Shown: positions 35,500 through 44,375 of the stretch, piece by piece
Position numbering within the stretch: position 1 is the first letter of the stretch
Layout of the letters: each line of letters starts with the position of its first letter
Source: Roseivirga sp.
Lineage (GTDB): Bacteria; Bacteroidota; Bacteroidia; Cytophagales; Cyclobacteriaceae
Length of the DNA stretch: 64,000 nt
Direction: 5' to 3'
NCBI GenBank assembly: GCA_018402485.1
Contig: JAGYIY010000002.1
Coordinates: 372,001 to 436,000, forward strand
Made by a program: the position numbers and the translations under genes
The notes under the pieces: model-generated
Database searches by the model: none
What the model was told of the DNA's origin: nothing
Seen by the model: only the letters and a program-made list of their open reading frames with translations

Positions 35500-36408
35500 T
35501 CAAGCCTGCTTCATACGTTCTTGAAATGCACTGGGAGACATATGATTTTCTCTTTTAAAAAGTCTGTTGAAATAAGACAAACTATTGAAGCCTGCTTCAA
35601 GATAAACTTCTTTAATCGACAACTCAGAGTTTTGCAACAAGCTTGTAGCTAGTTTTATCCTCTCATTATTAATAAATTGCACAGGAGATACTCCCAGTTC
35701 ATTCTTGAAAACACGGTGAAAATTAGATTCACTCATATGGACTTTTCTGGCTAACTCCTCGATAGAAAGCGGTTCGCTTAGATTTTCGCGAATAAAACGA
35801 ATGACAAAAGCGAGTCTATGAGATTGCTGGACCTGTAAGGTTTTATCGTTATAGATTTGGCGCTCCCCCGTCTGTAAGACACGAATAATCAACTCTTTTA
35901 GAGACATATCGACAAACATATCTTTGGAAGGATGATTTTCTGTGAACAAAAATATTAGGCGCTGTAGGATCTGATGGATTGCAGCATCGTTAGTGAAATG
36001 AAAATTCTCAGGTGTAAACTGCCATTCGCGATGGTCTGTTTTTGGCATCAATTCATTCATATGATTGATTACTTGAGTAATCATCTCATCATCGATTGTC
36101 ATGGCGAGGCATCGCGTTGGTTTGTCCATTCGAGCCTCGGGAAAATCAATGCACATCAATTCGTTTGCTGGTAAGATGAGAGACTCCCCCGGCAGAAAAG
36201 CAAAGGCCTCACTGTCTCTCAGATGCATAACTTTTTTTCCAACAAGCATGGAAGCTAAAACAGGATGATGAAATTTGAGTAAAACTTTGTCTGCCTCTTG
36301 ATGTGTTTCGAAAATATGCATTTCCGCATGATTCAAGGCATAGGTTGTTTGGTTTTCAACCAAAGTCTGTAGGGTGCGTTGTTGGTAAAATTCGGAAGAA
36401 AGCTCCAT
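35500..36408 (-). CDS. AraC-family transcriptional regulator
   Basis: A 302-residue regulator with an N-terminal AraC_N-like ligand domain (about 20-180) and two C-terminal helix-turn-helix units (about 205-302). The HTH signature reads LSIEELARKVHMSESNFHRVFKNELGVSPVQFINNERIKLATSLLQNSELSIKEVYLEAGFNSLSYFNRLFKRENHMSPSAF, which is a full AraC/XylS pattern. It is transcribed away from the aldehyde dehydrogenase-DUF779 operon (227 bases between starts) and so probably controls it. In proteobacteria a similar trio (regulator, aldehyde dehydrogenase, DUF779) handles acetaldehyde or related aldehydes. Confidence 0.9.
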   Translation of the reverse strand: MELSSEFYQQRTLQTLVENQTTYALNHAEMHIFETHQEADKVLLKFHHPVLASMLVGKKVMHLRDSEAFAFLPGESLILPANELMCIDFPEARMDKPTRCLAMTIDDEMITQVINHMNELMPKTDHREWQFTPENFHFTNDAAIHQILQRLIFLFTENHPSKDMFVDMSLKELIIRVLQTGERQIYNDKTLQVQQSHRLAFVIRFIRENLSEPLSIEELARKVHMSESNFHRVFKNELGVSPVQFINNERIKLATSLLQNSELSIKEVYLEAGFNSLSYFNRLFKRENHMSPSAFQERMKQA

Positions 36409-36635
36409 GCCCTAAGGGAGTTAATTACATATGATAAAATTGATGTGAAGTCGTTCACATAAAAAACTAACCTAATCTTATGAATTTTTCCAAGCATTTG
36501 CAAGGAATGTTCAGGTTTTCGATAGAATCGTTCAGGCAATCGTTTGCAACAATATATAATTTTACAGAATAATGGTTTAGCCATAGAGAAAATGGCACCA
36601 TGTAAAAAATCAGTATTTAATTAAACCACAAGAAA

Positions 36636-38159
36636 ATGAGTGAGAATGTAACCACCAAAAGTAAGGTTTTAGAAAAGCCCGCTTTTAAGAATCAGTATGA
36701 TAATTTTATCGGAGGTAAATGGATTGCCCCTGTCAATGGAGAATATTTTGAAAATACTTCACCTGTAGATGGGCAAGTATTTACCAAAGTAGCCAGATCT
36801 ACAGCCGAAGATATTGATAAGGCCATTGATGCCGCATGGGAAGCGGCAAAAACTTGGAATGTAGCTTCTGCCACAGAGCGAAGTAACGTCTTATTGAAAA
36901 TTGCTGACCGTATGGAAGAAAACTTGGAAACCTTGGCACGGGTTGAAACCTGGGATAATGGTAAGGCAGTCCGTGAAACGCTAGCCGCAGATTTGCCCTT
37001 GGCAGTCGATCATTTCAGATATTTTGCCGGAGTTATTCGCGCGGAAGAAGGTAGTGCCAGCGAATTAGATGCACAAACACTATCCATGAATATTCAAGAG
37101 CCTCTGGGTGTAGTGGCTCAGATCATTCCTTGGAATTTCCCTTTATTAATGGCCACTTGGAAAATCGCACCTGCCCTTGCCGCTGGTAATTGTGTGGTAC
37201 TTAAACCAGCAGAACAAACACCCGTTGGTATCATGATTTTAATGGAAATGATTGAAGATATTCTACCAGCAGGTGTCTTAAATGTTGTGAATGGATTTGG
37301 TGTAGAAGCCGGCAAACCTTTGGCCTCAAGCCCTCGGGTAGAAAAAGTTGCCTTTACGGGTGAAACTACAACAGGACAATTGATTATGCAGTATGCCGCG
37401 AAAAACATAAAGCCTGTTACCTTAGAGTTAGGTGGAAAATCTCCAAATATTTTCTTTGAGAGCATAATGGAAGCTGATGATGCTTTCTTCGATAAATGTA
37501 TTGAAGGTGCAGTAATGTTTGCTCTGAATCAGGGAGAAGTATGCACCTGTCCTTCTCGATTGCTGATCCAAGAAAGCATTTATGATCAATTTATTGAGCG
37601 GGTAATTGAACGAACCAAGGCAATTAAACTAGGACATCCTCTTGACCCAGAAACCATGATGGGTGCACAGGCCTCCAACGACCAATATGAAAAAATTCTA
37701 AACTATATTGAACTCGGTAAAGAAGAGGGCTGTGAAGTACTTACCGGCGGTGAACCCGCTTATAATGAAGGCTTAGAAGGCGGTTACTACATTCAACCTA
37801 CTTTATTGAAGGGCAACAATAAAATGAGAGTCTTTCAAGAAGAAATCTTTGGTCCTGTATTATGCGTAACTACTTTTAAAGATGAAGCAGAGGCTTTAGA
37901 AATTGCCAATGATACCCTCTATGGCTTAGGTGCCGGTGTTTGGACACGAGATACGCATCAAGCTTACCAAATTTCGCGCGGCATCAAAGCCGGACGTGTC
38001 TGGGTCAACTGTTACCACAATTACCCTGCTCATGCACCATTTGGAGGATATAAAAAATCAGGGATTGGTAGAGAAAACCATAAGATGATGTTATCACATT
38101 ATCAGCAAACCAAAAATATGCTGATATCTTACGATAAAAACGCCCTTGGCTTTTTCTAG
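36636..38159 (+). CDS. Aldehyde dehydrogenase (ExaC/AldB-like)
   Basis: An NAD(P)-dependent aldehyde dehydrogenase of 507 residues. It has the catalytic Cys303 in QGEVCTC, glutamate-bearing [10 protein letters not shown] near residue 269, and NAD-binding [33 protein letters not shown]. The C-terminal [30 protein letters not shown] is typical of the acetaldehyde dehydrogenase group (ExaC/AcoD/AldB), whose genes are often followed by a DUF779 gene, as here (1 base apart). Expected role is oxidising acetaldehyde or other short aldehydes to acids in the cytoplasm. It is divergent from an AraC regulator. Confidence 0.92.
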   Translation: MSENVTTKSKVLEKPAFKNQYDNFIGGKWIAPVNGEYFENTSPVDGQVFTKVARSTAEDIDKAIDAAWEAAKTWNVASATERSNVLLKIADRMEENLETLARVETWDNGKAVRETLAADLPLAVDHFRYFAGVIRAEEGSASELDAQTLSMNIQEPLGVVAQIIPWNFPLLMATWKIAPALAAGNCVVLKPAEQTPVGIMILMEMIEDILPAGVLNVVNGFGVEAGKPLASSPRVEKVAFTGETTTGQLIMQYAAKNIKPVTLELGGKSPNIFFESIMEADDAFFDKCIEGAVMFALNQGEVCTCPSRLLIQESIYDQFIERVIERTKAIKLGHPLDPETMMGAQASNDQYEKILNYIELGKEEGCEVLTGGEPAYNEGLEGGYYIQPTLLKGNNKMRVFQEEIFGPVLCVTTFKDEAEALEIANDTLYGLGAGVWTRDTHQAYQISRGIKAGRVWVNCYHNYPAHAPFGGYKKSGIGRENHKMMLSHYQQTKNMLISYDKNALGFF

Positions 38160-38160
38160 T

Positions 38161-38541
38161 ATGTCGGAGCGCGTAAGTATAACAGAAGCTGCCAAAGCTG
38201 TTGTCGATGAACTTCGACAACAGCATGAGGCACTTATATTTCACCAGAGTGGAGGATGTTGCGATGGATCCGCACCCATGTGCCTAGCAGCAGACGACCT
38301 TATGCTAAACGAAAATGATATTTATCTTGGAACCATTCATGGATGCCCATTTTTTATGGCCGCTGACCAATTTAATTACTGGAAGTATACACATTTAACC
38401 ATCGATGTTACCTCAGGCCGTGGAGCTAGCTTTTCATTAGAAATACCTATGGGCGTACGTTTCATCACCAAATCGCGGCTGATGAGTGAAACAGAATATA
38501 ATCTGCTACCACCGGTAAAAACTGCCTTAGATTATCAATAA
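38161..38541 (+). CDS. DUF779 protein, partner of aldehyde dehydrogenase
   Basis: A 126-residue protein with the DUF779 signature: FHQSGGCCDGSAPMC (a cysteine cluster), LGTIHGCPFFMAADQFNYWKYTHLTIDV, and the ending GRGASFSLEIPMGVRFITKSRLM. The cysteines suggest metal or thiol chemistry, but the role is not known. It starts 1 base past the dehydrogenase stop. I chose the ATG at 38161; the earlier frame start at 38146 lies within the dehydrogenase. Confidence 0.88.
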   Translation: MSERVSITEAAKAVVDELRQQHEALIFHQSGGCCDGSAPMCLAADDLMLNENDIYLGTIHGCPFFMAADQFNYWKYTHLTIDVTSGRGASFSLEIPMGVRFITKSRLMSETEYNLLPPVKTALDYQ

Positions 38542-38624
38542 GACTGCTCTCTCTTATGTAACCCTTGTTACAGCGATACAATACCCCTCTATTTAACTTT
38601 GGTTCTCATAAGGTCAATCAAATC

Positions 38625-39221
38625 ATGTCAAGAAAACTCCTTTCCTTTTTCTTATTCTCTATTTTACTGGTTTTGATTATCGCTCAAAAAAGAACAGATG
38701 AACAAAACCTATTTGCTGTACCTCAAGACAGTACACATTTGGTGCAAGGAAAAACACATGTTATGGCTTTACAAAAAGTACTGGTTGGACAATTGGTGAA
38801 CGCCATAAGGGAAAAAGGGAGTGCAGGTGCCGTTGATTTTTGCCAACTACAAGCCATTCCATTAACAGATAGCATTAGTGAGTGGGAAGGTGTGCGCATA
38901 AGCCGCGTTACCGATAGGCCTAGAAACCCCGACCATTTGGGAGATTCTTATGAACTAGCTTTCATGGATAAATTGAAAAACAATAAGCAGAATGGTAAAA
39001 GCATAACACCCGAATTGCGCAAAAGAAAAGGTCAAATTATTGCGTACTTTCCCATTGTCACCCATACGTTATGCATGCAATGCCACGGCAATTCTGAAAC
39101 TCAAATTTCAACAAAAACATTAGAAACCATTCAAAAACATTATCCAGACGATATGGCTACAGGTTATTCGGAGAATGAAGTTAGAGGTCTTTGGAAAGTA
39201 ATCATGAGGATGGAAGAGTAA
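38625..39221 (+). CDS. DUF3365-type c-heme protein, exported
   Basis: A 198-residue protein with an N-terminal membrane/signal segment (MSRKLLSFFLFSILLVLIIAQ) and one c-type heme site CMQCH (150-154). The pattern D-F-C-Q...I-S-R-V-T-D-R-P-R-N-P and H-T-L-C-M-Q-C-H-G matches DUF3365, a heme-binding sensor-like domain (also called Tll0287-like). The heme would be attached in the periplasm and may sense redox or a gas. It is 83 bases after the DUF779 gene. The 38625 ATG gives a normal signal; the frame from 38565 adds a polar stretch. Confidence 0.78.
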   Translation: MSRKLLSFFLFSILLVLIIAQKRTDEQNLFAVPQDSTHLVQGKTHVMALQKVLVGQLVNAIREKGSAGAVDFCQLQAIPLTDSISEWEGVRISRVTDRPRNPDHLGDSYELAFMDKLKNNKQNGKSITPELRKRKGQIIAYFPIVTHTLCMQCHGNSETQISTKTLETIQKHYPDDMATGYSENEVRGLWKVIMRMEE

Positions 39222-39224
39222 AAT

Positions 39225-40181
39225 TTACTGTAAAAATGCCAAGCTGCGTTCCTCTGAATAAGTAAATTCCTTGCCTGCTTGTACAAAACCTACATGACCA
39301 CCTCTTTGGGGTGTTTCAAGGTGAATATTGGTCATTTGTTCTGCCAAGGCATAAGGATAGCACTCACCAACGAGCAATGGGTCATTCAGCGCATTCAAAA
39401 TGAATATCTCTTTTTCGATTTTTTGTAGAAAGGGCAATGGATCGCAAAATGCATAAAAAGATTGTGCATCTTTAAACCCATGTAAAGGAGCCGAATATCG
39501 ATTGTCAAATTCTTTTAACGACTTGATGTCATCTATTCCATTAAGATCGATGTCTGGAAACTGTAGAGCTTTACTTTTTACCTTTTCTCTTAACTTCGAT
39601 AAAAAGCGCTGTTCATACATCTTGTTTTTTTTCAAATGCAATGTTTTTATACTTTCCTGCAAAGCGCAGGGAACCGAAATGACCACAGCTTTTCTGAGGA
39701 TTTCGGGAATAGAAAACTGTTCTGCCTCACCCAAGTAACGTAAGGTCTGACCTCCTCCCATACTAATTCCAACCAGAGCAATTTCTTGGTAATTACCTTT
39801 TTCATGACAATGATTAACCACCGAACGTAAATCATAGCTGGCGGCATGATGGTATAAAATGCGTTGTCGGTTCATTTCTCCATTGCAACTGCGATTATTC
39901 CAAGCAGCCACATCCCAGCCTTTTTGATGGAAAATTTTAGCAAGACCTCTCACATAATGACGGTCTGAGCCGCCTTCCAATCCATGAGAAATGATCAACA
40001 ATCTTTCTCCATCACCCGACAGACGATCAATGGTTAAAAAATCATCATCTGGTGTAGTAATGCTTTCCCGAAAATAATCTATCCCATTTACCTTACGATT
40101 CAAACTTGGAATAATGGTTTCGAAATGAGCGTTTAAAAAATAAAAGGGAGGACCTTTGTAGGCTGAGGTATGAACAGGCAT
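39225..40181 (-). CDS. YheT-like alpha/beta hydrolase
   Basis: A 318-residue alpha/beta-hydrolase of the YheT/ABHD family. The nucleophile elbow is GISMGGG with Ser140. HGLEGGSDRHYVRG supplies the oxyanion region typical of YheT, and the end HVGFVQ holds the catalytic His. The N-terminal NAHFETIIPSLNRK (family: NxHxxTIxP) is diagnostic. Substrate unknown, probably a small ester. It is convergent with the DUF3365 gene (3 bases apart). Confidence 0.87.
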   Translation of the reverse strand: MPVHTSAYKGPPFYFLNAHFETIIPSLNRKVNGIDYFRESITTPDDDFLTIDRLSGDGERLLIISHGLEGGSDRHYVRGLAKIFHQKGWDVAAWNNRSCNGEMNRQRILYHHAASYDLRSVVNHCHEKGNYQEIALVGISMGGGQTLRYLGEAEQFSIPEILRKAVVISVPCALQESIKTLHLKKNKMYEQRFLSKLREKVKSKALQFPDIDLNGIDDIKSLKEFDNRYSAPLHGFKDAQSFYAFCDPLPFLQKIEKEIFILNALNDPLLVGECYPYALAEQMTNIHLETPQRGGHVGFVQAGKEFTYSEERSLAFLQ

Positions 40182-40382
40182 AAGTTTAGGTAATTCAAGA
40201 AATGAAACTTCAAGGTAACCATTTCAAATTTACAATGCACGTGATCTTATTTAGATACCCACCTCATAAAAATAAAAAAAATTCCGCAAATCACGCCTTC
40301 CTAATCTTCTATTGACATGGTGTAGGATGGTATCCCTTGCTTTTATGTTTACCATATACTTGTATATATTTGTAAGGCATTC

Positions 40383-40413
40383 AAAAAAAGCCTGTCATTT
40401 ACAGGCTTTTTTT
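40383..40413. terminator. Bidirectional terminator-like hairpin
   Basis: A-run, stem AGCCTG/CAGGCT with 7-base loop, T-run. It lies between the start of the YheT gene and the deoxynucleoside kinase gene. No long transcript is expected to reach it on the plus strand, so it may belong to a missing or unseen small RNA gene or simply be a relic. Confidence 0.5.
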
Positions 40414-40474
40414 CTTTGTAGTCGAAGGTGTTTTGTTCTTCGTTTTAAATTTCGTAATCAAAAATTAAAAATAA

Positions 40475-41092
40475 ATGCACGTAGCCATCGCAGGGAATAT
40501 AGGTTCTGGGAAAACCACTTTAGCCAAAATGTTAGGGAAAAATTATGGTTGGCAAGTAGAGCTAGAATCAGTCGATGACAACCCCTACCTCAAAGATTTC
40601 TACGAAGACATGCCTCGTTGGTCTTTCCATCTGCAAGTTTATTTTCTAAACAGCCGTTTTAATCAGTTGAAAAACATCAGTAAGTCGGCAAAGGATACCA
40701 TCCAGGATCGTACCATTTACGAAGACTGCTATATTTTCGCAGCTAATCTCTACCAATCAGGCCATATCAGCGAACGCGATTACCAAAACTATCGAGCCCT
40801 GTTCGACTCTATGATTGTACATACCCAAGCACCCGACCTACTCATATACCTACGCGCTGATATTTCTAAGCTAGTGGCCAACATTCAGCAGCGGGGTAGA
40901 GACTATGAAGAACTCATTCGATTAGAATATTTAAAGAACCTAAACAATCATTATGAGGAGTGGGTTGGACAATACGATTTAGGCAAACTTTTGGTCATTG
41001 ATGTCAACGAATTAGATTTTGTGCAACGAGTGGAAGACTATGCGCACATCATAGAGAATATAAACCTGGAGTTTAACGGCCTTTTCAGTTAA
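40475..41092 (+). CDS. Deoxynucleoside kinase
   Basis: A 205-residue dNK-family kinase that phosphorylates deoxynucleosides for salvage. P-loop GNIGSGKTT (7-15); substrate-binding ESVDDNPYLKDFYEDMPRWSFHLQVYFLNSRF; DRTIYEDCYIFA (the ERS/DRT region); and RGRDYEELIRLEYLKNLNNHYEEW, which includes the lid arginines. All fit dGK/dAK-type enzymes of Bacteroidota and Firmicutes. It is convergent with the DUF2452 gene, overlapping it by 8 bases. Confidence 0.9.
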   Translation: MHVAIAGNIGSGKTTLAKMLGKNYGWQVELESVDDNPYLKDFYEDMPRWSFHLQVYFLNSRFNQLKNISKSAKDTIQDRTIYEDCYIFAANLYQSGHISERDYQNYRALFDSMIVHTQAPDLLIYLRADISKLVANIQQRGRDYEELIRLEYLKNLNNHYEEWVGQYDLGKLLVIDVNELDFVQRVEDYAHIIENINLEFNGLFS

Positions 41093-41561
41093 ACAAACCG
41101 TCACCTTCCTCTATCACTTCCCATGTATGATCAGCTAAAAGCTTAATGCTCGCCACAAAACTTTCAAAAGGTTTAGATTTACCCCACTCATGAGGCCCCA
41201 CCAAAGAAAGGATGTCTGTACCATCTGATTTAGCATAAAGATGATAAATACGACCAATAATAGGATCAAAACCCATCTTTGCCTGATAAATTCGTTCAGA
41301 AACACTTACACGCCCTTGTATGGTTTTGGCTTGTTCTGCTAGCAGTTGCATTTGGTCATAAATTTGCTTCATGTCCATTTCCGTTTGCCCATACATGGCT
41401 GACAAAGCCCTACCCTTTATTTTCCCCTTATCTTCAGGTTTGATTAAAGCACCACCTACCGTATGCGGAAAAGGAATAATCCCCGGTTGCTCTGTAGTCA
41501 TGTCTTTCATGCGTTCCATGTCTACCTCCTCGATATTGATTTTTTTACCTTTTCTACTCAC
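41085..41561 (-). CDS. DUF2452 protein
   Basis: A 158-residue cytoplasmic protein. The stretch PGIIPFPHTVGGALIKPEDKGKIKGRALSAMYGQTEMDMKQIYDQMQLLAEQAKTIQ followed by GFDPIIGRIYHLYAKSDGTDILSLVGPHEWG matches DUF2452, a family of unknown function in Bacteroidota and some eukaryotes. No signal peptide or catalytic motif is evident. Its start overlaps the stop of the small membrane protein upstream (ATGA), so the two are one unit. Confidence 0.78.
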   Translation of the reverse strand: MSRKGKKINIEEVDMERMKDMTTEQPGIIPFPHTVGGALIKPEDKGKIKGRALSAMYGQTEMDMKQIYDQMQLLAEQAKTIQGRVSVSERIYQAKMGFDPIIGRIYHLYAKSDGTDILSLVGPHEWGKSKPFESFVASIKLLADHTWEVIEEGDGLFN

Positions 41562-41752
41562 GAATCTTCTATGTGTTTTTGATTATTTTCTATGGATAAG
41601 CTATCCTTCTCTTGTGTGGGCACAATGGACTCTTTCAGCAATTTTTTCGACCCTGGAAAAGAAGTTCTGCGTGAAATGTCATATCCCACAATTATTGTCG
41701 CTAGGAAAAAAAGTATCCCCACCACCAAAAAAATCTTTTTCGAATTTTTCAT
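41558..41752 (-). CDS. Small single-pass membrane protein, 64 aa
   Basis: MKNSKKIFLVVGILFFLATIIVGYDISRR is a clear membrane segment with a basic cytoplasmic start, followed by a polar, charged tail (LLKESIVPTQEKDSLSIENNQKHIEDS). I do not recognise it. Coupling to the DUF2452 gene by an ATGA overlap supports a real gene. Confidence 0.55.
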   Translation of the reverse strand: MKNSKKIFLVVGILFFLATIIVGYDISRRTSFPGSKKLLKESIVPTQEKDSLSIENNQKHIEDS

Positions 41753-41808
41753 TCTATGCTATAAAACTATGAATCGAAAACAAAGTTCATAATTTCAATG
41801 CTAAAATC

Positions 41809-42921
41809 ATGAGTAAGCTGAGAAAAGAAGGTAATCAAGAGAAAAAAATCATCCACATAGATATGGATGCCTTCTTTGCCTCTGTTGAACAGCACGATAA
41901 CCCAAAGCTTCGGGGGAAGCCTGTGGCAGTTGGGGGAAGTCGGACCCGAGGGGTTGTGGCAGCAGCCAGTTATGAGGCCCGAGCCTACGGTGTTTATTCA
42001 GCCATGCCCTCACCTATCGCCTATCGGAAATGCCCTTCGATCATTTTTGTGAAACCGCGATTTGATCGGTACAAGGAAGTTTCTCAAGTCATCAGAAATA
42101 TATTTTTGAGCTATACAGATTGGGTCGAACCCCTTTCTTTAGACGAAGCCTTTCTTGATGTAACCCACAATAAAAAAGGCATACATTCTGCCACCCACAT
42201 TGCACAGGCCATTCAAAAGGAAATCAAAGAGAAAACAGGACTCACTGCCTCAGCAGGCATTTCCATCAATAAGTTCATTGCTAAATCTGCCAGCGACTAC
42301 AACAAACCCAATGGCATTACTTTGGTAGGTCCGGAAAAAGTGCATACCTACCTAGAACAATTACCCATTGAAGCCTTCTTTGGTATTGGCAAAGTAACGG
42401 CAGAAAAAATGAGAGCTAAGGGGATAACTGATGGCAAAAGCTTAAAAAAGTGGACAGAAGCTGCACTATTCAAACAGTTTGGCAAGGCAGGGCGGTTTTA
42501 TTTTAACATGGTAAGAGGCATTGATCATAGGCCAGTTAATCCTAATCGGGAAAGAAAATCAATTGGAGCAGAAAATACCTTTACGAAAAATTTAAAAGAA
42601 AAATCTGAAATGTCAGAGGCCTTAAAAGAGATTTCTGAAACCCTCGCTCGCAGGTTGCAGTCTAGTGGTAAATCACCGAAAACACTCACTTTAAAAGTAA
42701 AATTCAATGATTTTTCCCAAATCACTCGAAGTAAAACCATAGAAAAAACATTCCTAAAAGAACAAGAAATTTTTGAGCTAGGTTGTCAATTACTTGAAAA
42801 TGATATTAACTGGCTGCAAGTACCTTCTGAGGTCAGGCTCCTTGGCCTCTCACTGAGTAATTTTTTAGGTGAAACCCGACATAATGCCAAAAATAATGGT
42901 CAGTTGACGATCAATTTTTAA
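41809..42921 (+). CDS. dinB: DNA polymerase IV (Y-family)
   Basis: An error-prone translesion polymerase (370 residues). Palm-domain motifs: KIIHIDMDAFFASVEQ (catalytic Asp), AASYEARAYGVYSAMPSPIAYRKCP, and SLDEAFLDVT (catalytic Asp-Glu). Then the thumb helix-hairpin-helix GIGKVTAEKMRAKGI and the little-finger domain GAENTFTKNL. The very end, QLTINF, fits the clamp-binding peptide pattern QLxLF. It is normally produced during DNA damage, but Bacteroidota often lack LexA, and no SOS box could be recognised. It is transcribed divergently from the small membrane protein gene. Confidence 0.93.
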   Translation: MSKLRKEGNQEKKIIHIDMDAFFASVEQHDNPKLRGKPVAVGGSRTRGVVAAASYEARAYGVYSAMPSPIAYRKCPSIIFVKPRFDRYKEVSQVIRNIFLSYTDWVEPLSLDEAFLDVTHNKKGIHSATHIAQAIQKEIKEKTGLTASAGISINKFIAKSASDYNKPNGITLVGPEKVHTYLEQLPIEAFFGIGKVTAEKMRAKGITDGKSLKKWTEAALFKQFGKAGRFYFNMVRGIDHRPVNPNRERKSIGAENTFTKNLKEKSEMSEALKEISETLARRLQSSGKSPKTLTLKVKFNDFSQITRSKTIEKTFLKEQEIFELGCQLLENDINWLQVPSEVRLLGLSLSNFLGETRHNAKNNGQLTINF

Positions 42922-42952
42922 GTTCAAGTTTCACTCCTTGCGAGAATACTCT

Positions 42953-42960
42953 TACATTTG
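42953..42960 (+). promoter_or_regulatory. -7 box upstream of MaoC-like gene
   Basis: TACATTTG fits TAnnTTTG, 20 bases before the ATG at 42981. A TTG lies 12 bases upstream, closer than the usual spacing, so only the -7 element is convincing. Confidence 0.45.
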
Positions 42961-42980
42961 AAAGAACATTGTTTTCACTC

Positions 42981-43448
42981 ATGTCGCAGATTGTTATTAA
43001 TAGTCATAAAGAATTCGAAGCTTATCTAGGCCAAGAATTAGGGGTTTCCAAATGGCTAAAAATAGACCAAGGAAGAATAAATGAGTTTGCATCAGCTACC
43101 ATAGATTATCAATGGATTCATACGGATCCGGAACGTGCACAAACAGAAGCTAATTTTGGCGGCACCATTGCGCATGGCTATCTCACACTATCGCTTTTAC
43201 CCTACTTGTGGGAGCAAATTGCTGAGATTAAAAACATCAAAATGATGATCAACTACGGTATTGAGAAGCTAAAATTTAATCAGGCTGTAGTGGTGAACAG
43301 TGAGGTTAGGCTAAAAGTAAAACTGAGCAACTTGATGGATTTGCGAGGCATAACAAAATGTCAACTTTCAGTCGTTTTAGAAATTAAAGATAACCCCAAA
43401 CCAGCGTTTACAGGTGACTTTATATTTCTTTATCACTTCAAATGCTGA
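42981..43448 (+). CDS. MaoC-family (R)-hydratase/dehydratase
   Basis: A 155-residue hot-dog-fold protein. The hydratase-2 motif is present: FASATIDYQWIHTDPERAQ (catalytic Asp and His) followed by FGGTIAHGYLTLSLLPYL. This is the R-specific enoyl-CoA hydratase/MaoC pattern, so it may hydrate 2-enoyl-CoA in fatty-acid metabolism. I took the ATG at 42981 (MSQIVINS) rather than a TTG 12 bases earlier. The end overlaps the convergent thioesterase-like gene by 16 bases. Confidence 0.87.
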   Translation: MSQIVINSHKEFEAYLGQELGVSKWLKIDQGRINEFASATIDYQWIHTDPERAQTEANFGGTIAHGYLTLSLLPYLWEQIAEIKNIKMMINYGIEKLKFNQAVVVNSEVRLKVKLSNLMDLRGITKCQLSVVLEIKDNPKPAFTGDFIFLYHFKC

Positions 43449-43870
43449 GGCTTATTTTTATGGCGCACATGAATGGTTTTCATCAATTCACAAACAATTT
43501 CACCTGCCTCATTTTTGATTTGTAAAGGCAATTCATAATCCATTTTTTTATTCTCCTCCATGTCCTTCTTAATTTGGACAACGAAATCCGGTGTGATTTC
43601 AAAAACAGCCCTAACCTTCCCCGTACCCGGTCTTTTAAACCGTATGGTCTGGGCTTTGTCCCAAACGATAAAGCCCTTTCCTACATTTTGCATAATCAAT
43701 AGGGCATAAAAAGGATCTGCCATGGCGGCAAGTGACCCACCAAAATGTGTACCCATCATATTTTTATTCCACCATCTTAATTTCATTTCCACTTCAGCAC
43801 GCATAAAATCCTTACTGAGCCGCTTCAATTTAATTCCAGCTCCTAAAAAAGGCGGATAAAAATTAATCAT
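43433..43870 (-). CDS. DUF4442 hot-dog thioesterase-like protein
   Basis: A 145-residue protein with the DUF4442 pattern NFYPPFLGAGIKLKRLSKDFMRAEVEMKLRWWNKNMMGTHFGGSLAAMADPFYALLIM. This is a hot-dog fold related to acyl-CoA thioesterases. The N-x-N-x-x-G-T-H-F-G-G-S motif occupies the site of the catalytic loop in related PaaI-type thioesterases. The ATG at 43870 starts just before NFYPPF and was preferred to the longer frame. It pairs convergently with a MaoC-like gene. Confidence 0.78.
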   Translation of the reverse strand: MINFYPPFLGAGIKLKRLSKDFMRAEVEMKLRWWNKNMMGTHFGGSLAAMADPFYALLIMQNVGKGFIVWDKAQTIRFKRPGTGKVRAVFEITPDFVVQIKKDMEENKKMDYELPLQIKNEAGEIVCELMKTIHVRHKNKPQHLK

Positions 43871-43917
43871 TTTTATTTTTGTGGCGCTTGAAATTTTTAA
43901 CATAACCGAGATCATTC

Positions 43918-43925
43918 TACATTTG
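43918..43925 (+). promoter_or_regulatory. -7 box upstream of cyclophilin gene
   Basis: TACATTTG matches TAnnTTTG, 21 bases before the ATG at 43947. The nearest TTG is 27 bases upstream, too far for a standard -33 element. Confidence 0.4.
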
Positions 43926-43946
43926 CCTCAAAGAAACAAAAAGAAA

Positions 43947-44375
43947 ATGATTGCAGAAATACATACCAGCAAAGGCTTAATGAAAGTTAGTTTTTACGAA
44001 GAGGATGCTCCCAAAACGGTTGAAAATTTTATCAGCTTGTCTAAAAAAGGATATTATGACGGCTTAACTTTTCATCGCGTTATTCCCAATTTTGTTATTC
44101 AAGGTGGTTGCCCAGATGGTACAGGTGCCGGAGGTCCTGGGTATTCCATTGACTGTGAATTAGATGGAGACAATCAATACCACGATAGAGGTGTACTTTC
44201 AATGGCACATGCCGGAAGAAACACAGGTGGTTCACAGTTTTTCATATGCCACAGTCGCGAAAACACCGCACATTTAGATAGAAACCATACCTGTTTTGGC
44301 AAAGTAACAGAAGGGGTAGAAATCATTGATTTGATTCAACAGGGAGACAAGATTGAAAAGATTGTTATTGCTTAA
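43947..44375 (+). CDS. Cytoplasmic cyclophilin-type peptidyl-prolyl isomerase
   Basis: A 142-residue single-domain cyclophilin without signal peptide. Core motifs: FHRVIPNFVIQGGCPDGTGAGGPGY (Arg and Gln), RGVLSMAHAGRNTGGSQFFICHS (core Phe), and HLDRNHTCFGKVTEGVEIID (His). All active-site positions are conserved, unlike looser matches in the lipoprotein form at 254-868. The ATG at 43947 was chosen; the frame upstream is not needed for the fold. The end overlaps the convergent arginase-family gene by 11 bases. Confidence 0.92.
   Translation: MIAEIHTSKGLMKVSFYEEDAPKTVENFISLSKKGYYDGLTFHRVIPNFVIQGGCPDGTGAGGPGYSIDCELDGDNQYHDRGVLSMAHAGRNTGGSQFFICHSRENTAHLDRNHTCFGKVTEGVEIIDLIQQGDKIEKIVIA

Noticed and set aside
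40312..40578. 88-residue plus-strand ORF before and overlapping the deoxynucleoside kinase
   Set aside because: It runs through a terminator hairpin, has no family likeness and overlaps a certain gene in another frame.
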